Source of the DNA: Nemertoderma westbladi
Taxonomy: Eukaryota; Xenacoelomorpha; Nemertodermatida; Nemertodermatidae
NCBI GenBank assembly: GCA_032718475.1
Contig: JAUCBJ010006646.1
Span: 62,001 to 126,000, forward strand
Reading direction: 5' to 3'
Length of the DNA: 64,000 nt
In this document: positions 53,535-64,000 of the stretch, one piece after another
Numbering within the stretch: the first letter of the stretch is position 1
Layout: every line of letters begins with the position of its first letter
Program-made: the position numbers and the translations under genes
The notes under the pieces: generated by a model
What the model saw: only the letters and a program-made list of their open reading frames with translations
What the model was told of the DNA's origin: nothing
Databases searched by the model: none

Positions 53535-55095
53535 AATCTGGCCTCCATACATGTGGATGCCAGATTGGGTTGGGTAATAGTGAGGGTATCGTGGCCAGAT
53601 TGGGTTGGTTCATAGTGAGGGTATGGAGGCCAAATTAGGTTGGGTCACTACCTTAGTGCATTTAAATTAGGTTGGGTCACAGTGAGCGTATGGAGGCCAG
53701 ATTGGGTTGGGTCATAATGAGGGCGTGGATGCCAGATTGGGTTGGGTCATAAGGGTATGGAGGCCAGATTGGGTTGGGTCATAAGGGTATGGAGGCCAGA
53801 TTGGGTTGGGTCATAGTGAAGGTATGGAGGCCAGATTGGGTTGGGTCATAGTTAGGGTATGGAGGCCAGATTGGGTTGGGTCATAGTGACGGTATGGATG
53901 CCAGATTGGGTTGGGTCATTGTGGGGGGTGTATAGATGCCAGATTGGGTTGGGTCATAGTGAGGGTATGGAGGACAGATTGGTGTTGGGTCATAGTGGGT
54001 ATGGAGGCCAGATTGGGTTGGGTCATAGTGAGGGTATGGAGGCCCGATTTGGTTGGGTCATAGTGAGGGTATGGAGGCCAGATTGGGTTGGGTCATAGTG
54101 AGGGTATGGAGGCCCGATTTGGTTGGGTCATAGTGAGGGTATGTAGGCCCGATTGGGTTGGGTCATAGTGAGGGTATGGAGGCCCGATTTGGTTGGGTCA
54201 TAGTGAGGGTATGGAGGCCCGATTTGGTTGGGTCATAGTGAGGGTATGTAGGCCCGATTGGGTTGGGTCATAGTGAGGGTATGTAGGCCCGATTGGGTTG
54301 GGTCATAGTGAGGGTATGGAGGCCCGATTTGGTTGGGTCATAGTGAGGGTATGGAGGCCCGATTTGGTTGGGTCATAGTGAGGGTATGTAGGCCCGATTG
54401 GGTTGGGTCATAGTGAGGGTATGGAGGCCCGATTGGGTTGGGTGATAGTGAGAGTATGGAGGCCAGATTGGGTTGGGTCATAGTGAGGGTATGTAGGCCA
54501 GATTGGGTTGGGTTATGGTGATGGTATGGAGGTCAGATTGGGTTGGGTCATAGCATAGTGAGGGTAGGCCTATGGAGGCCCGATTGGGTTGGGTCATAGT
54601 GAGGATATGGAGGCCAAATTAGGTTGGGCCATAGTGAGGGTATGGAGGCCCGATTGGGTTGGGTCATAGTGAGGGTATGGAGGCCAGATTGGGTTGGGTC
54701 ATAAGGGTATGGAGGCCAGATTGGGTTGGGTCATAAGGGTATGGAGGCCCGATTGGGTTGGGTCATAGTGAGAGTATGGAGGCCAGATTGGGTTGGGTCA
54801 TAGTGAGGGTATGGAGGCCCGATTGGGTTGGGTGATAGTGAGAGTATGGAGGCCAGATTGGGTTGGGTCATAGTGAGGGTATGTAGGCCAGATTGGGTTG
54901 GGTTATGGTGATGGTATGGAGGTCAGATTGGGTTGGGTCATAGCATAGTGAGGGTAGGCCTATGGAGGCCCGATTGGGTTGGGTCATAGTGAGGATATGG
55001 AGGCCAAATTAGGTTGGGCCATAGTGAGGGTATGGAGGCCCGATTGGGTTGGGTCATAGTGAGGGTATGGAGGCCAGATTGGGTTGGGTCATAGT
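53535..55095. repeat. 35-bp minisatellite
   Basis: About 45 copies of GGTATGGAGGCCAGATTGGG followed by TTGGGTCATAGTGAG. Variants GGCCCGATT, ATGTAGG and shorter units without GTGAG occur. A 273-bp block (54431-54704) is repeated 390 bp later (54821-55094), including the odd TAGCATAGTGAGGGTAGGCC unit. Spurious frames only. Confidence 0.97.
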
Positions 55096-55383
55096 GAGTT
55101 TAAAAAGTTTTCGAGTTTAAAAAAGCAACTAAATCCCGAAAAAACTGAACTTATTTTAATAACTCCACATTCAAGAACAAATGAGGTAGAAAAAATTAAC
55201 CTGCACGTAGGAAAAGCAACTGTTAAACAGAGCTCACAATTTAAATATCTAGGAATAACAATTGATAATAAAATTACTTGGAAACCTCAAATAAAATTGA
55301 TTGCTGAAAAAATGACCCATGCAGTAGGCCTATCATCATTAAGATTAATAATTAAGGGTCAATTACCTACTAACATCAAATAA
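55096..55383 (+). pseudogene. LINE reverse-transcriptase C-terminal fragment
   Basis: The frame encodes LKKQLNPEKTELILITPH, SSQFKYLGITIDNKITWKPQ and KMTHAVGLSSLRLIIKGQLP before a stop. NPxKTE and FKYLGxxxDxxLxW are the RT thumb hallmarks of CR1/L2/Jockey LINEs. It starts exactly where the 35-bp array ends. Its continuation may be the fragment at 60171, split off by inserted repeats. Confidence 0.8.
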
Positions 55384-56356
55384 CACGTTCGTGGGGCCTT
55401 CGCGCAGCATGAGGCCCAGTTATGAGATACAAATTAAAATTGAGCGACTGTATCACAAAATCAGGTTTTGAGAAATTTACCCACACCACCAATCAATCCA
55501 AGAAAGGGGGACAGTACGTGTTCACCCCTTTTAATCTCTCCACCCCCCCACCCTTCCCAACCACCAATACATAACCGCGACATCTACCACCCACGGAAGG
55601 GTAGAACGAACTTATTTCCAATCGCACGTTCAATATGCAAAGCCAGGTGGTGTATAGGAATATAATCAACGCCGTACTCGTCTTAATTATTATAAGCGTC
55701 GTTGCGCTCGTCCTGTTTTGTATTTAAATATTTTTTCCTAAACGCAGACTGGCAATCTTTATAACTATGGATACGTGCTATATGCGAAACCAGGAATGGT
55801 TTATAGGAATATAATCAATGCAGAACGCAGTACTAAATTCAGTCGATGCAGTAATGATATTCAAATAATTAATTTAATACCAGTACCCTCTGTTAATGCC
55901 TCAGTGTAAAAACTTAGACAATTCAACTACAAAGAAATCCCATCAAAAAATAATAAGCCCAATATTTATGAGGAAAAAACAAGTATGGATATAAATAAGT
56001 CTTCTGCAGTGGTAAAATGTTATTGACTGACATTTATTAAACGAGATCTGTCTAACACACAATAACACGTTCGTGGGGCCTTCGCGCAGCACGAGGCCCA
56101 GTTATGAGATACAAATTAAAATTGTGCGACTGTATCACAAAATCAGGTTATGAGAGATTAACAAACACCACCAATTAATCAAAGAAAGGAGGACAGTACG
56201 TGTTCACCCCTTTTAATCTGCACCCCCCCCCCCCCCTCGTGGGTGGGGGGAGGGCCTCCCCCCACCCACCAATACATAACCGCGACATCTACCACCCACG
56301 GAAGGGTAGCACGAACTTATTTCCAAACGCACGTTCAATATGCAAAGCCAGGTGGT
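55384..56356. repeat. Two direct copies of a dispersed repeat
   Basis: CACGTTCGTGGGGCCTTCGC at 55384 and 56066 starts two copies of about 390 bp, sharing GGACAGTACGTGTTCACCCC, CCGCGACATCTACCACCC, GAACTTATTTCCAA and GGAATATAATCAA. The GGGTAGCACGAACTTA block equals the terminus of the foldback family at 20068. The second copy has a GGGTGGGGGGAGGG insertion. 55770-56060 between them holds nothing recognised. Confidence 0.75.
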
Positions 56357-56770
56357 TTATAGGAATATAATCAATGCAGTACTCGTCTTCATTATAAGCC
56401 TCTTTGCGTTCGACCTGTTTTGTATTACAATATATTTATTAAATGCAGGCTGACGCTCTTTATAATAATAATACCTAGGGATGCCAGCTTCCAGACTTTC
56501 AATCTTTACTGCCGCGCAAACCCCGCAGAGGAAGTTTTGGTTTGAGAGATCAAGCCCATCGGCAATTGGTGTTTCAATTTCGGCCCAGGAACTCTGACAA
56601 TGGGAGCATTCAATCTTAGCTGTGGTCCATTCCCGTGGTTTCGGCTTCCTTTTCTTCGTCCCAATGACAGATTCTTCTGAAGACGTTCGATTCGCTTTCA
56701 GTTTATTGTTGGCGTTTGTGTTTTGAAGTTGTATTCCAGTGGACAGTCGCGCCGGTTTCGAGGTAACCAT
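56357..56770 (-). CDS. Hypothetical protein with CxxC...CxxC zinc-finger-like segment
   Basis: 137 codons starting at ATG 56770. Residues about 54-90 read IECSHCQSSWAEIETP and NFLCGVCAA. The spacing C-x2-C ... FxC-x2-C resembles the PHD-like finger of LINE ORF1 proteins, but the His/Cys ligands in the middle are missing. A Lys-rich stretch (GTKKRKPKPREW) precedes it. The 3' third overlaps the dispersed repeat (56357-56480), so the end may be derived from it. Could be a LINE ORF1 remnant or a host exon; I do not recognise it with certainty. Confidence 0.35.
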   Translation of the reverse strand: MVTSKPARLSTGIQLQNTNANNKLKANRTSSEESVIGTKKRKPKPREWTTAKIECSHCQSSWAEIETPIADGLDLSNQNFLCGVCAAVKIESLEAGIPRYYYYKERQPAFNKYIVIQNRSNAKRLIMKTSTALIIFL

Positions 56771-57045
56771 ACCGACCTGTGATAAGCGTTGGTTATGTTG
56801 AGTGCCGGTATTCTTCTTCTCTCACCTCTTCAATGTCAGATGTTGCAAATACTGATAACACGAATAACGGTATATATTTCAATACTTGTCAATAGTAATA
56901 TATATAATTTAGATAACTATTTTATATCTGTACTGTTGAGCAAACTCTACATAAATTTCAACCTGTGTATCGCCGGTAGTGCTGTTGCTGTGCAAGTGCT
57001 GAAGTGCTAGTTGCCACCGGTCACGCGGTCAGCCGGTAGTAGGGT
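56771..57045. other. Unannotated interval
   Basis: AT-rich DNA with no recognised feature. Confidence 0.4.
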
Positions 57046-58905
57046 GGTACCATGGCCTACTACACACAGGCCATGACAAGGACTTTGCTGTGAAATTAGC
57101 GTAGGCTGACTGATGAATTATCAAATATTATATATTCCATGAATGCAGGGTCCATATTTAAAAGAAGATGACTAGATTTTCGTAAAGAATTTAATTGAAA
57201 CAGTATTTAATAATTAATAAATTAATTATCGCTCGAGTTCCTGCAGCTTTTATTCGTTTGTGGCTGCCTCTGGCTATGTTTGTGGCAGGAATGTTTGAAC
57301 GCTAATAAGTCGGTCAATCATGGATGAAATGGAACCAAACTTGGTACACATGTAGTCTAAAAAAAATTTAGAAATTCTACACACAGACAGACTTCTACAG
57401 TTCCCCGGTCTGCTGCTAGGGGGCGAATTAACAGAAACGTAAAAATAGCTGTAATTATAGAACCAACGATCAGATTCATCTGAAATTTAGTAGTAGTTAC
57501 CTAAGAGCATTGCTTAATTAGAAATTCTACAGAGACTTTTACAGTTCCTGTCTGCCGCTAGTGGGGAATTGTTAGAGCTCCAGTTCAACGTGCTTAGCAC
57601 GGTTTAATAAACAATCAATTAATTATTTTATTCAATACAGTAATTATAACAGTAAAATGCAATGTATTCTATTTTTTAGTGAAATCAAGAGATAGGAGGG
57701 GGTGGGACTGGACGCAAATCCCATCTTGGCGAATTAATATCCCGCTTCAATATTAATTTCTCAAAGGAGCAGGTTACAGTGGCACGTTATTTTAACCAAA
57801 ACAATAAAGTAAACACAATAGAACAGGTTACAGTTTTATTTTTGAGAGAAATCAGCTGTTGTTATTTGCGTCCAATTTCCCCTGGAGAGGGATGAATTTT
57901 TATTGCGTCCAGCCCCCCCCCCCCCCCCCCCCCCCTATCTTGAAATCAAATACCAAAAATATATTTATTATATGAACAATCTATTTGGAAATTGTAAGTT
58001 CGGCCTATCTCTTTACCATAAGCTCAGTATCTTTATCTGGTGTGTTTTTATTATTTTACCAATTATTTAATATGTTTGATAGAATTGAACAACACCGCCC
58101 AACACAACAAACTCTCTATCCGCCTCGAGCATCGAGAATACGAGAAACTCGATCGAAATACATGCTTATCCCAGTAGTATCCGTCCGTAGTCACCGGACC
58201 GCTGCGGGTAACTCCCGTAGAACAGTAGAATTCCCGCAGCTTCCGACCCAATTCGACAACGAATTCGCTTCACACTTCAGAGAACAGAGAACGTAATCCA
58301 GTGCGATAACGTCTGCCCAACGTTCAACCATTTCCCCCAGCGATCCCAGGATCCGGGCCGCCGCTAAACCCAGATCGCAATCCTCGTCGATTCGTCCAGT
58401 CGTCGACGTAGGCCTAAGTCAGTAAGTGGGACTCTTCCCACCGCACTCCAAGGTGGGTGACCGGAGTGAGGCATGAGGAACTTGGCAGTGGCCCGCATTA
58501 CGATCTGACCGACCGCCGTATTCCCAGTGTCTGAGTGTAGTAAATACCCAAATAGAATCGTACTGACAAACAAGCAATTCCGTAGTATTCCCCCGTTAAT
58601 CACCTCTTGAAGCAACTCGGCTGCTCGGGTCCAGATACATCGCAGCATCGGACTGTCGGGAGCGTTTCAGACAGTAATGGAGCGGCATTTGCGAATATTT
58701 CCAATGGTTTTATAATAAATAAGGGGATTCAACAGTTCAATGCTAAAACAAATGGATTATTCCTAACCCCACCCCAATACAGCAATATACCTAACAGTAT
58801 ATAGCTTAGGTACCACAGTCTGACAGTACCATAATCAGCACAGTCAGCCTACGCTAATTTCACAGCAAAGTAGTAGTAGGCCATGGGTGGTACCTACGGT
58901 GCGCA
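57046..58905. mobile_element. Candidate element bounded by inverted repeats
   Basis: GGTACCATGGCCTACTAC and ACTTTGCTGTGAAATTAGCG (57046-57111) recur inverted at 58842-58894, with small indels. The 1.7-kb interior includes AT-rich repeats with CCCTCTAGCGG-like relatives (57390-57560), a poly-C run (57909-57932) and a CG-rich stretch (58080-58660) with short open frames on both strands (57985-58296 plus, 58364-58648 minus) that I do not recognise. No transposase motif was seen. It could be a decayed DNA transposon. Confidence 0.35.
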
Positions 58906-60170
58906 CTACAACGGCAGTACAGCAATACGGTGTACCGTGCCAATGACTGAATGATTAGCGGTAACTATCTAAACTATTAGGCCTATGTTACAGTATTATT
59001 ATTACCGGTGCCGGTAGGCCTACTGGGCTAATTACTGAATTAGGCCTAAACTATAATCACCGCAAGGGTTGCATGATATGGCATGTCTGCAGTGTATGGT
59101 ACCGGTTGACCAGTATTGCAGTATTGAATGATTGCAGGATTCTCGATTCAGGGATTGAGTACAGCCTGACAGTACCGGTACACATGGTACATGCAGAATT
59201 GCAAAATTTGTTAGAAACACAGCTGATTTATCCTACAGTAATAATAATTTAACGCATTTTAAATTTGGATAAATAAATTTATTATAACTGCAATAACAGT
59301 TACACTGATGCTGCACGAAGGCCCCACGCAAATTCTACTTGGAAAATTTTCAAACTTTTGCCAAACAACATTTGTACCAAGTTTGGATAGATTTCATCAA
59401 GGATTGGCCGAGTTATTAACGTTTAAAATAAAATACTGAAAAAAAACGCGACAGAACGACAGGTTGATTAATGGTACCACTACGCTAAGGCTCACTCACT
59501 TCGTGGCTCGCCCCACACAATAATAGACTGAATAGTAGGGAATTCAGATTTCCATCTCGTTAGCTAGCTATGGCCAATCTGTCTACCGGCCTGTACACAT
59601 GTGGTTACTTACATTCGCATTCCCATTGAAGAGCAACTGGCTGTTCTACACACACCAAACATCCTTCCCATCCTATGTACCAGCACCGAGCCAACTTGGA
59701 TGTTAACCAATAAATGAGCAGTATTTAATGAGAATCAATTTTTTATACCGTTTTAATTACTTTAGATCAATTAAAGACACAATTATTAAAGCAAATCACT
59801 TGAACTAATTAAAAACTATAATAGAATGGAGTATGTGGATTACATACAATTTTTAAGTATAATCATTTAAATCTTATACTGTAAAACAATTAATTTCCTT
59901 TAAAAGGCAGGTTGAAAATGGTGTTTTCACCGTAATCAACTTAATTAACTAATTAACTGCTATTATCTTAGCTTTTCGAAGGCCACACGGAAATTCTACT
60001 TGGAAAATTTCTAAACTTTTGCCAAACAACATGTGTACCAAGTTTGGATAGATTTCATCAAAGATTGGCCGAGTTATTAACGTTTAAAATTGAACGCGAC
60101 AGAACGACAGGTTGATTAATGGTACCACTACGCTAAGGATCACTCACTTCGTGGCTCGCCCCACAGTTCA
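58906..60170. repeat. Two direct copies of a dispersed repeat
   Basis: 59314-59520 and 59975-60169 are about 85% alike, with CAAATTCTACTTGGAAAATT, GTACCAAGTTTGGATAGATT, CGCGACAGAACGACAGGTTG and CACTTCGTGGCTCGCCCCAC. The CGTGGCTCGCCCCAC end is the reverse complement of a block in the foldback element centre (20522-20537). DNA between and before the copies is AT-rich and unrecognised. Confidence 0.75.
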
Positions 60171-60990
60171 TAAGGCTACTACTGTAACTGTCCTATCATA
60201 CATAATTACTGCTGTGAAATTATTACACCACTACATCTGACACACAGATACAACGAATTACTTTACGGGCTAGATAAAATTCAAAACTACGTGCTACGCA
60301 CAGTTTACTGCAATAAAATCAGAGATGCCACTGGGACAGAATTACGCACTAAGGCAAATCTACCCCACTTACAAGCACTTATAATTTTCTACGTACTAAT
60401 ATACTTCTTTAAATATTTTTTCGATTTGTAAGCACCATTTAAAAATCTAAGTTTTCCTTTCCATAAAAATTTAAAACGAAAAATGATAACATAAATAAAG
60501 GAACATTATGTATTACGGCACCAAAAACAAAAAAAAAATTTGAATACAACAGCGTTATGGTTAGTTGTACGAGACTGGAATTCTCTAACTTTAAGAATTC
60601 GCGAAACAAAGTCATATAGCAAATTTACAAATAAACTAATGGAATTTAACAAAATGTACTCACGTGACGTGACGTGTCACGTGACGAAATAACATAAATT
60701 ACACACATTAATTTAATATGACTATATAAATTTAAACAAAAATATATGCCGGAGATTACTGGCCATCGAGATTGATCGAAGTTTTGTGCTTTAGGTAATG
60801 TAGTGTATATACATATGTGCAGTACATTATTATAGATTAGTTGAGTACTAAACCTACTGTATGTTAATTTTAAAGATTTATTCGCGTAATAATCGCTATA
60901 ATGCAATCTTATTGTATTCTGTTAGGCTGGCTCTGTGTGGTTTTGTAACCTGTTACGTAGTTTTGTGAATAAAAATAAAAATTATTATTA
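60171..60990 (+). pseudogene. LINE 3' end, CR1/Jockey-like
   Basis: Broken frames give LDKIQNYVLRTVYCNK, GTELRTKANLPHLQAL and VVRDWNSLTLRIRETKSYSK, followed by FTNKLMEF. LxxIQNxxLR and WNSLPxxIRxxxSxxxFKxxL are the usual C-terminal signature of CR1/L2/Jockey LINEs. The 3' end has AATAAAAATAAAAATTATT-type (ATT)n tail. Possibly the continuation of 55096-55383. It contains a CACGTGACGTGACGTGTCACGTG palindrome (60660-60683), listed here only by position and core CACGTG. Confidence 0.7.
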
Positions 60991-61282
60991 TTTATTATTA
61001 TTATTATAAAATAAATTATGGTGTGTGCAATTTATTAAACCTTCGGTGGGACTACAAACCGTCTTACACAACAATAGAAAACACTAACATTGTTTCTTTC
61101 TGTCATTTTGTTTGAGTCCCCGATTTTCTGTCCATGGCAATCCAAAGCTAAAAGTGCTGACAAAGCCAAAAGTAAAATAGTTACATTTACCATTTCAGAA
61201 TTGCAGTAAACGAATTATTTGTTACAAAACTGAAATACAATTTTCAGTAAATGAAATTAACGCATCCTAGGTATTATACAAA

Positions 61283-62128
61283 ATACTACTACTACAGTAC
61301 GATCGGCATGCTGCATTGCAGCTGCATTATTTATATATATATTACATACATATTAAGAATGCTGTGCTTGTCGAAAAAATTGCGCCGCCACTGCCACAAC
61401 TCCCTATCACCCATGATATTTCCTAGATCATCCGCATCTTCAAGGCCAGTGTCCTTTAAGATGCGTCTCAAGAAAGTCATGGGCTGTCCACTATGCTTAT
61501 TCACTCCATGAGGCTGCCAAAGTACAAGATTATGCACTGACTGGTCCTCACGGCGAAAGCAATGTCCTACAAAGCGGAGGCGGCATTGTTCTAGAGTCAA
61601 GCTTGGGGAAACCAATGAGACACCTCCAATGTTATATAGTGTCTGGTTGGAGATATGTGCATTGTACTTGACACAATGAACCCGGCGTAGCATTCTTGTG
61701 AATGTGCCATCCAGAGATTTGGTGTCCTCAGCAGTTAGAGCCCAGCATGAACTCCCATAGAGGAGTACTGGTACTACTGCTGCCATAAATAATAGAACCT
61801 TAAGGTTCCGTTTTATTCTATGGGACTTCCAAATCCTGGACAGACTATTTAACGCTGCTCATGCCTTTCCTTACGTATCCGAAGGTCTTCACCTGACTTT
61901 CTGATCCATGATCCCAAGTAGCAGAAGTCATCCACGCGCTCAAGCAAGCCGTCTCTAGAGCTTATGCTCTTACGATCAGACATTTATATTGGCCTTCTTG
62001 GAATTTACAAAAAGAGCAACCCTAGAAGCAACCGGCTCAAATGAGGAGAGAAGCCTTTGGGTTCCCTCTAGTGATTCCGACAGTACCACTAATTCATCAG
62101 CAAAGTCTAGATCAGTAAGGCACTTCTT
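61283..62128 (-). pseudogene. RTE-like LINE 3' fragment, copy K, diverged
   Basis: Antisense copy from the (CTA)n tail and GGCATGCTGCATTGCAGC terminus through the C-terminal coding region (PVLLYGSSCWALTAEDTK, SGQPMTFLRRILKD) to DLDFADELVVLSESLEG. FADD has become FADE and frames are interrupted. It is more diverged than the other copies. Its 5' end runs into a 31-bp tandem array. Confidence 0.9.
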
Positions 62129-62142
62129 GCAAGTTGGGGTGG

Positions 62143-62447
62143 GGGACAAAATACTACGCAAACCTACAGTGGTGGCCCAAAATACTACGCAAACCTACGG
62201 TAGTGGCCCAAAATACTACGCAAACCTACGGTGGTGGCCCAAAATACTACGCAAACCTACGGTGGCGGCCCAAAATACTACGCAAACCTACGGGGGTGGC
62301 CCAAAATACTACGCAAACCTACGGTGGTGGCCCAAAATACTACGCAAACCTACGGTGGTGTCCCAAAATACTACGCAAACCTACGGTGGTGGCCCAAAAT
62401 ACTACGCAAACCTACGGTGGTGGCCCAAAATACTACGCAAACCTGGT
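62143..62447. repeat. 31-bp minisatellite
   Basis: About ten copies of CCCAAAATACTACGCAAACC followed by TACGGTGGTGG. Nearly identical units indicate recent expansion. All frames over it are repeat artefacts. Confidence 0.97.
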
Positions 62448-63360
62448 GGCTTGGAATTATTAAACAAAGTAACGAACTGCGAGACCAACACGTAATGCCA
62501 TAATAAACAGGTGCATTTGATAACAGCCGTTACATAATTTACTGTCTCAATAAACTAGAATGAGAAACGATTTATAAGAATACTTCATTGAAATAGCTAC
62601 ACTCTTTAGGGGATTCTGAATACAGTAGTAAAGAGAATGCTGGGGAGTAGTATTAAAATATGAAACTATCTAGACTAATTAAATTAACCCATTTAAAAGC
62701 TGTAAATAAGTTCCGGTAACAACAACTTCCAGTACCTTATTGACTGAAATAAAATGTCCCACGAGCGTGTAAAAAAAAAAAAAAAAAAAATACATATGTA
62801 AAATAAACGACATATCCGCACCGTAACGTTTTCAATGATTAACTACGCATTGCATAGTATATCTGCATTGTATAACAAATTTTACTTAATAACTATTATT
62901 TTTACTACTTATATTTTATCGTACTATATGCATTTGTGTATTGTTCACATTTTATCCCTATTTTAATATTAATGCTAATTATTAGCCACCGGGGCCAGAA
63001 GCCGGAAATGAAATGAATGAAAGACAATGCAAATATTATATTTTGAACAATATTATTGGATTTTTGTGATGATAAATTTCTGGTATATTTCTAGAGTACT
63101 AGAGTACCTATAGCTCAATTTGTAAACCTCTACGCACAAAGGTAAATAAAATCTATCTAAAATAATAAAAACGCTGCGTAACATTTAGCCACAGTAGATC
63201 TTCCTCTCTTCCAATTTATAAGCTCTTCAATATTTGGCCTCTAGACCATCTGTACAAACATCAGGTCTGCTCCATTTTGAAAGACATCCCAAAATAATCT
63301 TCCCACCACCCCCTGGCTTATTTATTAGAAAACGTCAACTGTAAACTCTTACAATACTAG
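62448..63360. other. Unannotated AT-rich interval
   Basis: Contains an A-run of about 19 bases at 62772. No coding or transposon signal recognised. Confidence 0.5.
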
Positions 63361-64000
63361 ATCGGTGTCGTCGGGTCTTTACCACCCGCCTCTAGTTAGA
63401 CTCGAGACTGGTTGTAGGTCACTGTCTTTACCTCCCGCGTCTAGTTAGACTCGAGACTGGTCATAGGTCACTGTCTTTATTTCCCGCCTCTAGTTAGACT
63501 CAAGACTGGTTGTAGGTCACTGTCTTTACCTCCCGCGTCTAGTTAGACTCGAGACTGGTCATAGGTCACTGTCTTTATTTCCCGCCTCTAGTTAGACTCG
63601 AGACTGGTCGTAGGTCACTGTCTTTACCACCCGCCTCTAGTTAGACTCGAGACTGGTCGTAGGTCACTGTCTTTATTTCCCGCCTCTAGTTAGACTCGAG
63701 ACTGGTCGTAGGTCACTGTCTTTACCACCCGCCTCTAGTTAGACTAGAGTCTGGTCGTAGGTCACTGTCTTTACCTCCCGCGTCTAGTTAGACTCGAGAC
63801 TGGTCATAGGTCACTGTCTTTACTTCCCGCCTCTAGTTAGACTCGAGACTGGTCGTAGGTCACTGTCTTTACCACCCGCCTCTAGTTAGACTCGAGACTG
63901 GTCGTAGGTCACTGTCTTTACTTCCCGCCTCTAGTTAGACTCGAGACTGGTCGTAGGTCACTGTCTTTACCACCCGCATCTAGTTAGACTCGAGACTGGT
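63361..64000. repeat. 49-bp tandem array running off the window
   Basis: About 13 copies of CTCTAGTTAGACTCGAGACT, GGTCGTAGGTCACTGTC, TTTACCACCCGC. Alternating variants (ACCTCCCGCGT with GGTCATAGG against ATTTCCCGCCT) repeat every two units, a 98-bp higher-order period. The array continues past 64000. Confidence 0.96.

Noticed and set aside
53859-54098. 79-codon repeat frame in the 35-bp array
   Set aside because: Minisatellite artefact.
58364-58648. 94-codon minus-strand frame as a gag-like protein
   Set aside because: Composition looks coding-like but I find no motif; left as part of an unclassified element.
62134-62503. Repetitive proteins YYANLRWWPKI and NTTQTYGGGPK
   Set aside because: Three frames of the same 31-bp minisatellite are open; this is not a gene.

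Overview
The window is animal nuclear DNA, most likely from a marine invertebrate. It is AT-rich, has spliced exons of animal-type secreted proteins (a fibrinogen-related domain and a TGF-beta-like cystine knot), and otherwise consists almost wholly of transposable elements and tandem repeats. I cannot name the species. There are no operons and no rRNA genes, and I see no convincing functional tRNA gene. The very long open frames over tandem repeats are not genes.

Host genes. Four well-supported host exons form two matching pairs in inverted orientation. On the plus strand, a 142-nt fibrinogen-related (FReD) exon (274-415) is followed by a terminal cystine-knot exon (19258-19649). On the minus strand, the paralogous FReD exon (53264-53405) is followed by its cystine-knot exon (50665-51062). 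In both pairs the FReD exon starts in phase 0 and ends in phase 1, and the cystine-knot exon supplies the two missing bases, so direct splicing keeps the frame. Intron sequence is also shared between the pairs. I read this as one ancestral gene duplicated head-out (convergent copies), with the plus copy's intron swollen to 18.8 kb by transposons while the minus copy's is 2.2 kb. A decayed third copy of the cystine-knot 3' end lies at 49505-49612 (minus).

Layout. 1-4088: FReD exon, AT-rich DNA and a 2,865-bp pure TTTG array. 4089-6691: RTE-like LINE copy broken by a tRNA-SINE. 6859-8430: piggyBac-like non-autonomous element. 9270-14418: minus-strand LTR retrotransposon with BEL/Pao-like protease motifs and a 5-bp target duplication. 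14889-17935: three elements nested inside each other. 18796-19649: intron and cystine-knot exon. 20068-24890: foldback element, LINE fragments, 44-bp palindromic tandem array. 27030-28350: tandem repeat split by a solo LTR. 29530-33286: full-length RTE-like LINE with an intact 1,075-aa ORF, inserted in a 145-bp tandem array. 35767-38981: second, 5'-truncated LTR element. 39128-39698 and 40690-49490: minisatellite, then a large 44/52-bp satellite invaded by a foldback element and a LINE 5' module. 50665-53405: minus host gene with a Penelope-like inverted-repeat insertion carrying hammerhead-ribozyme-like motifs. 53535-55095: 35-bp minisatellite. 55096-64000: LINE pieces, dispersed repeats and two more minisatellites, the last running off the window end.

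The transposons document their own order of arrival. Several insertions have clear target-site duplications, and the Penelope-like insertion has an empty site preserved in the other gene copy. Near-identical LINE copies, one of them intact, point to recent RTE activity.
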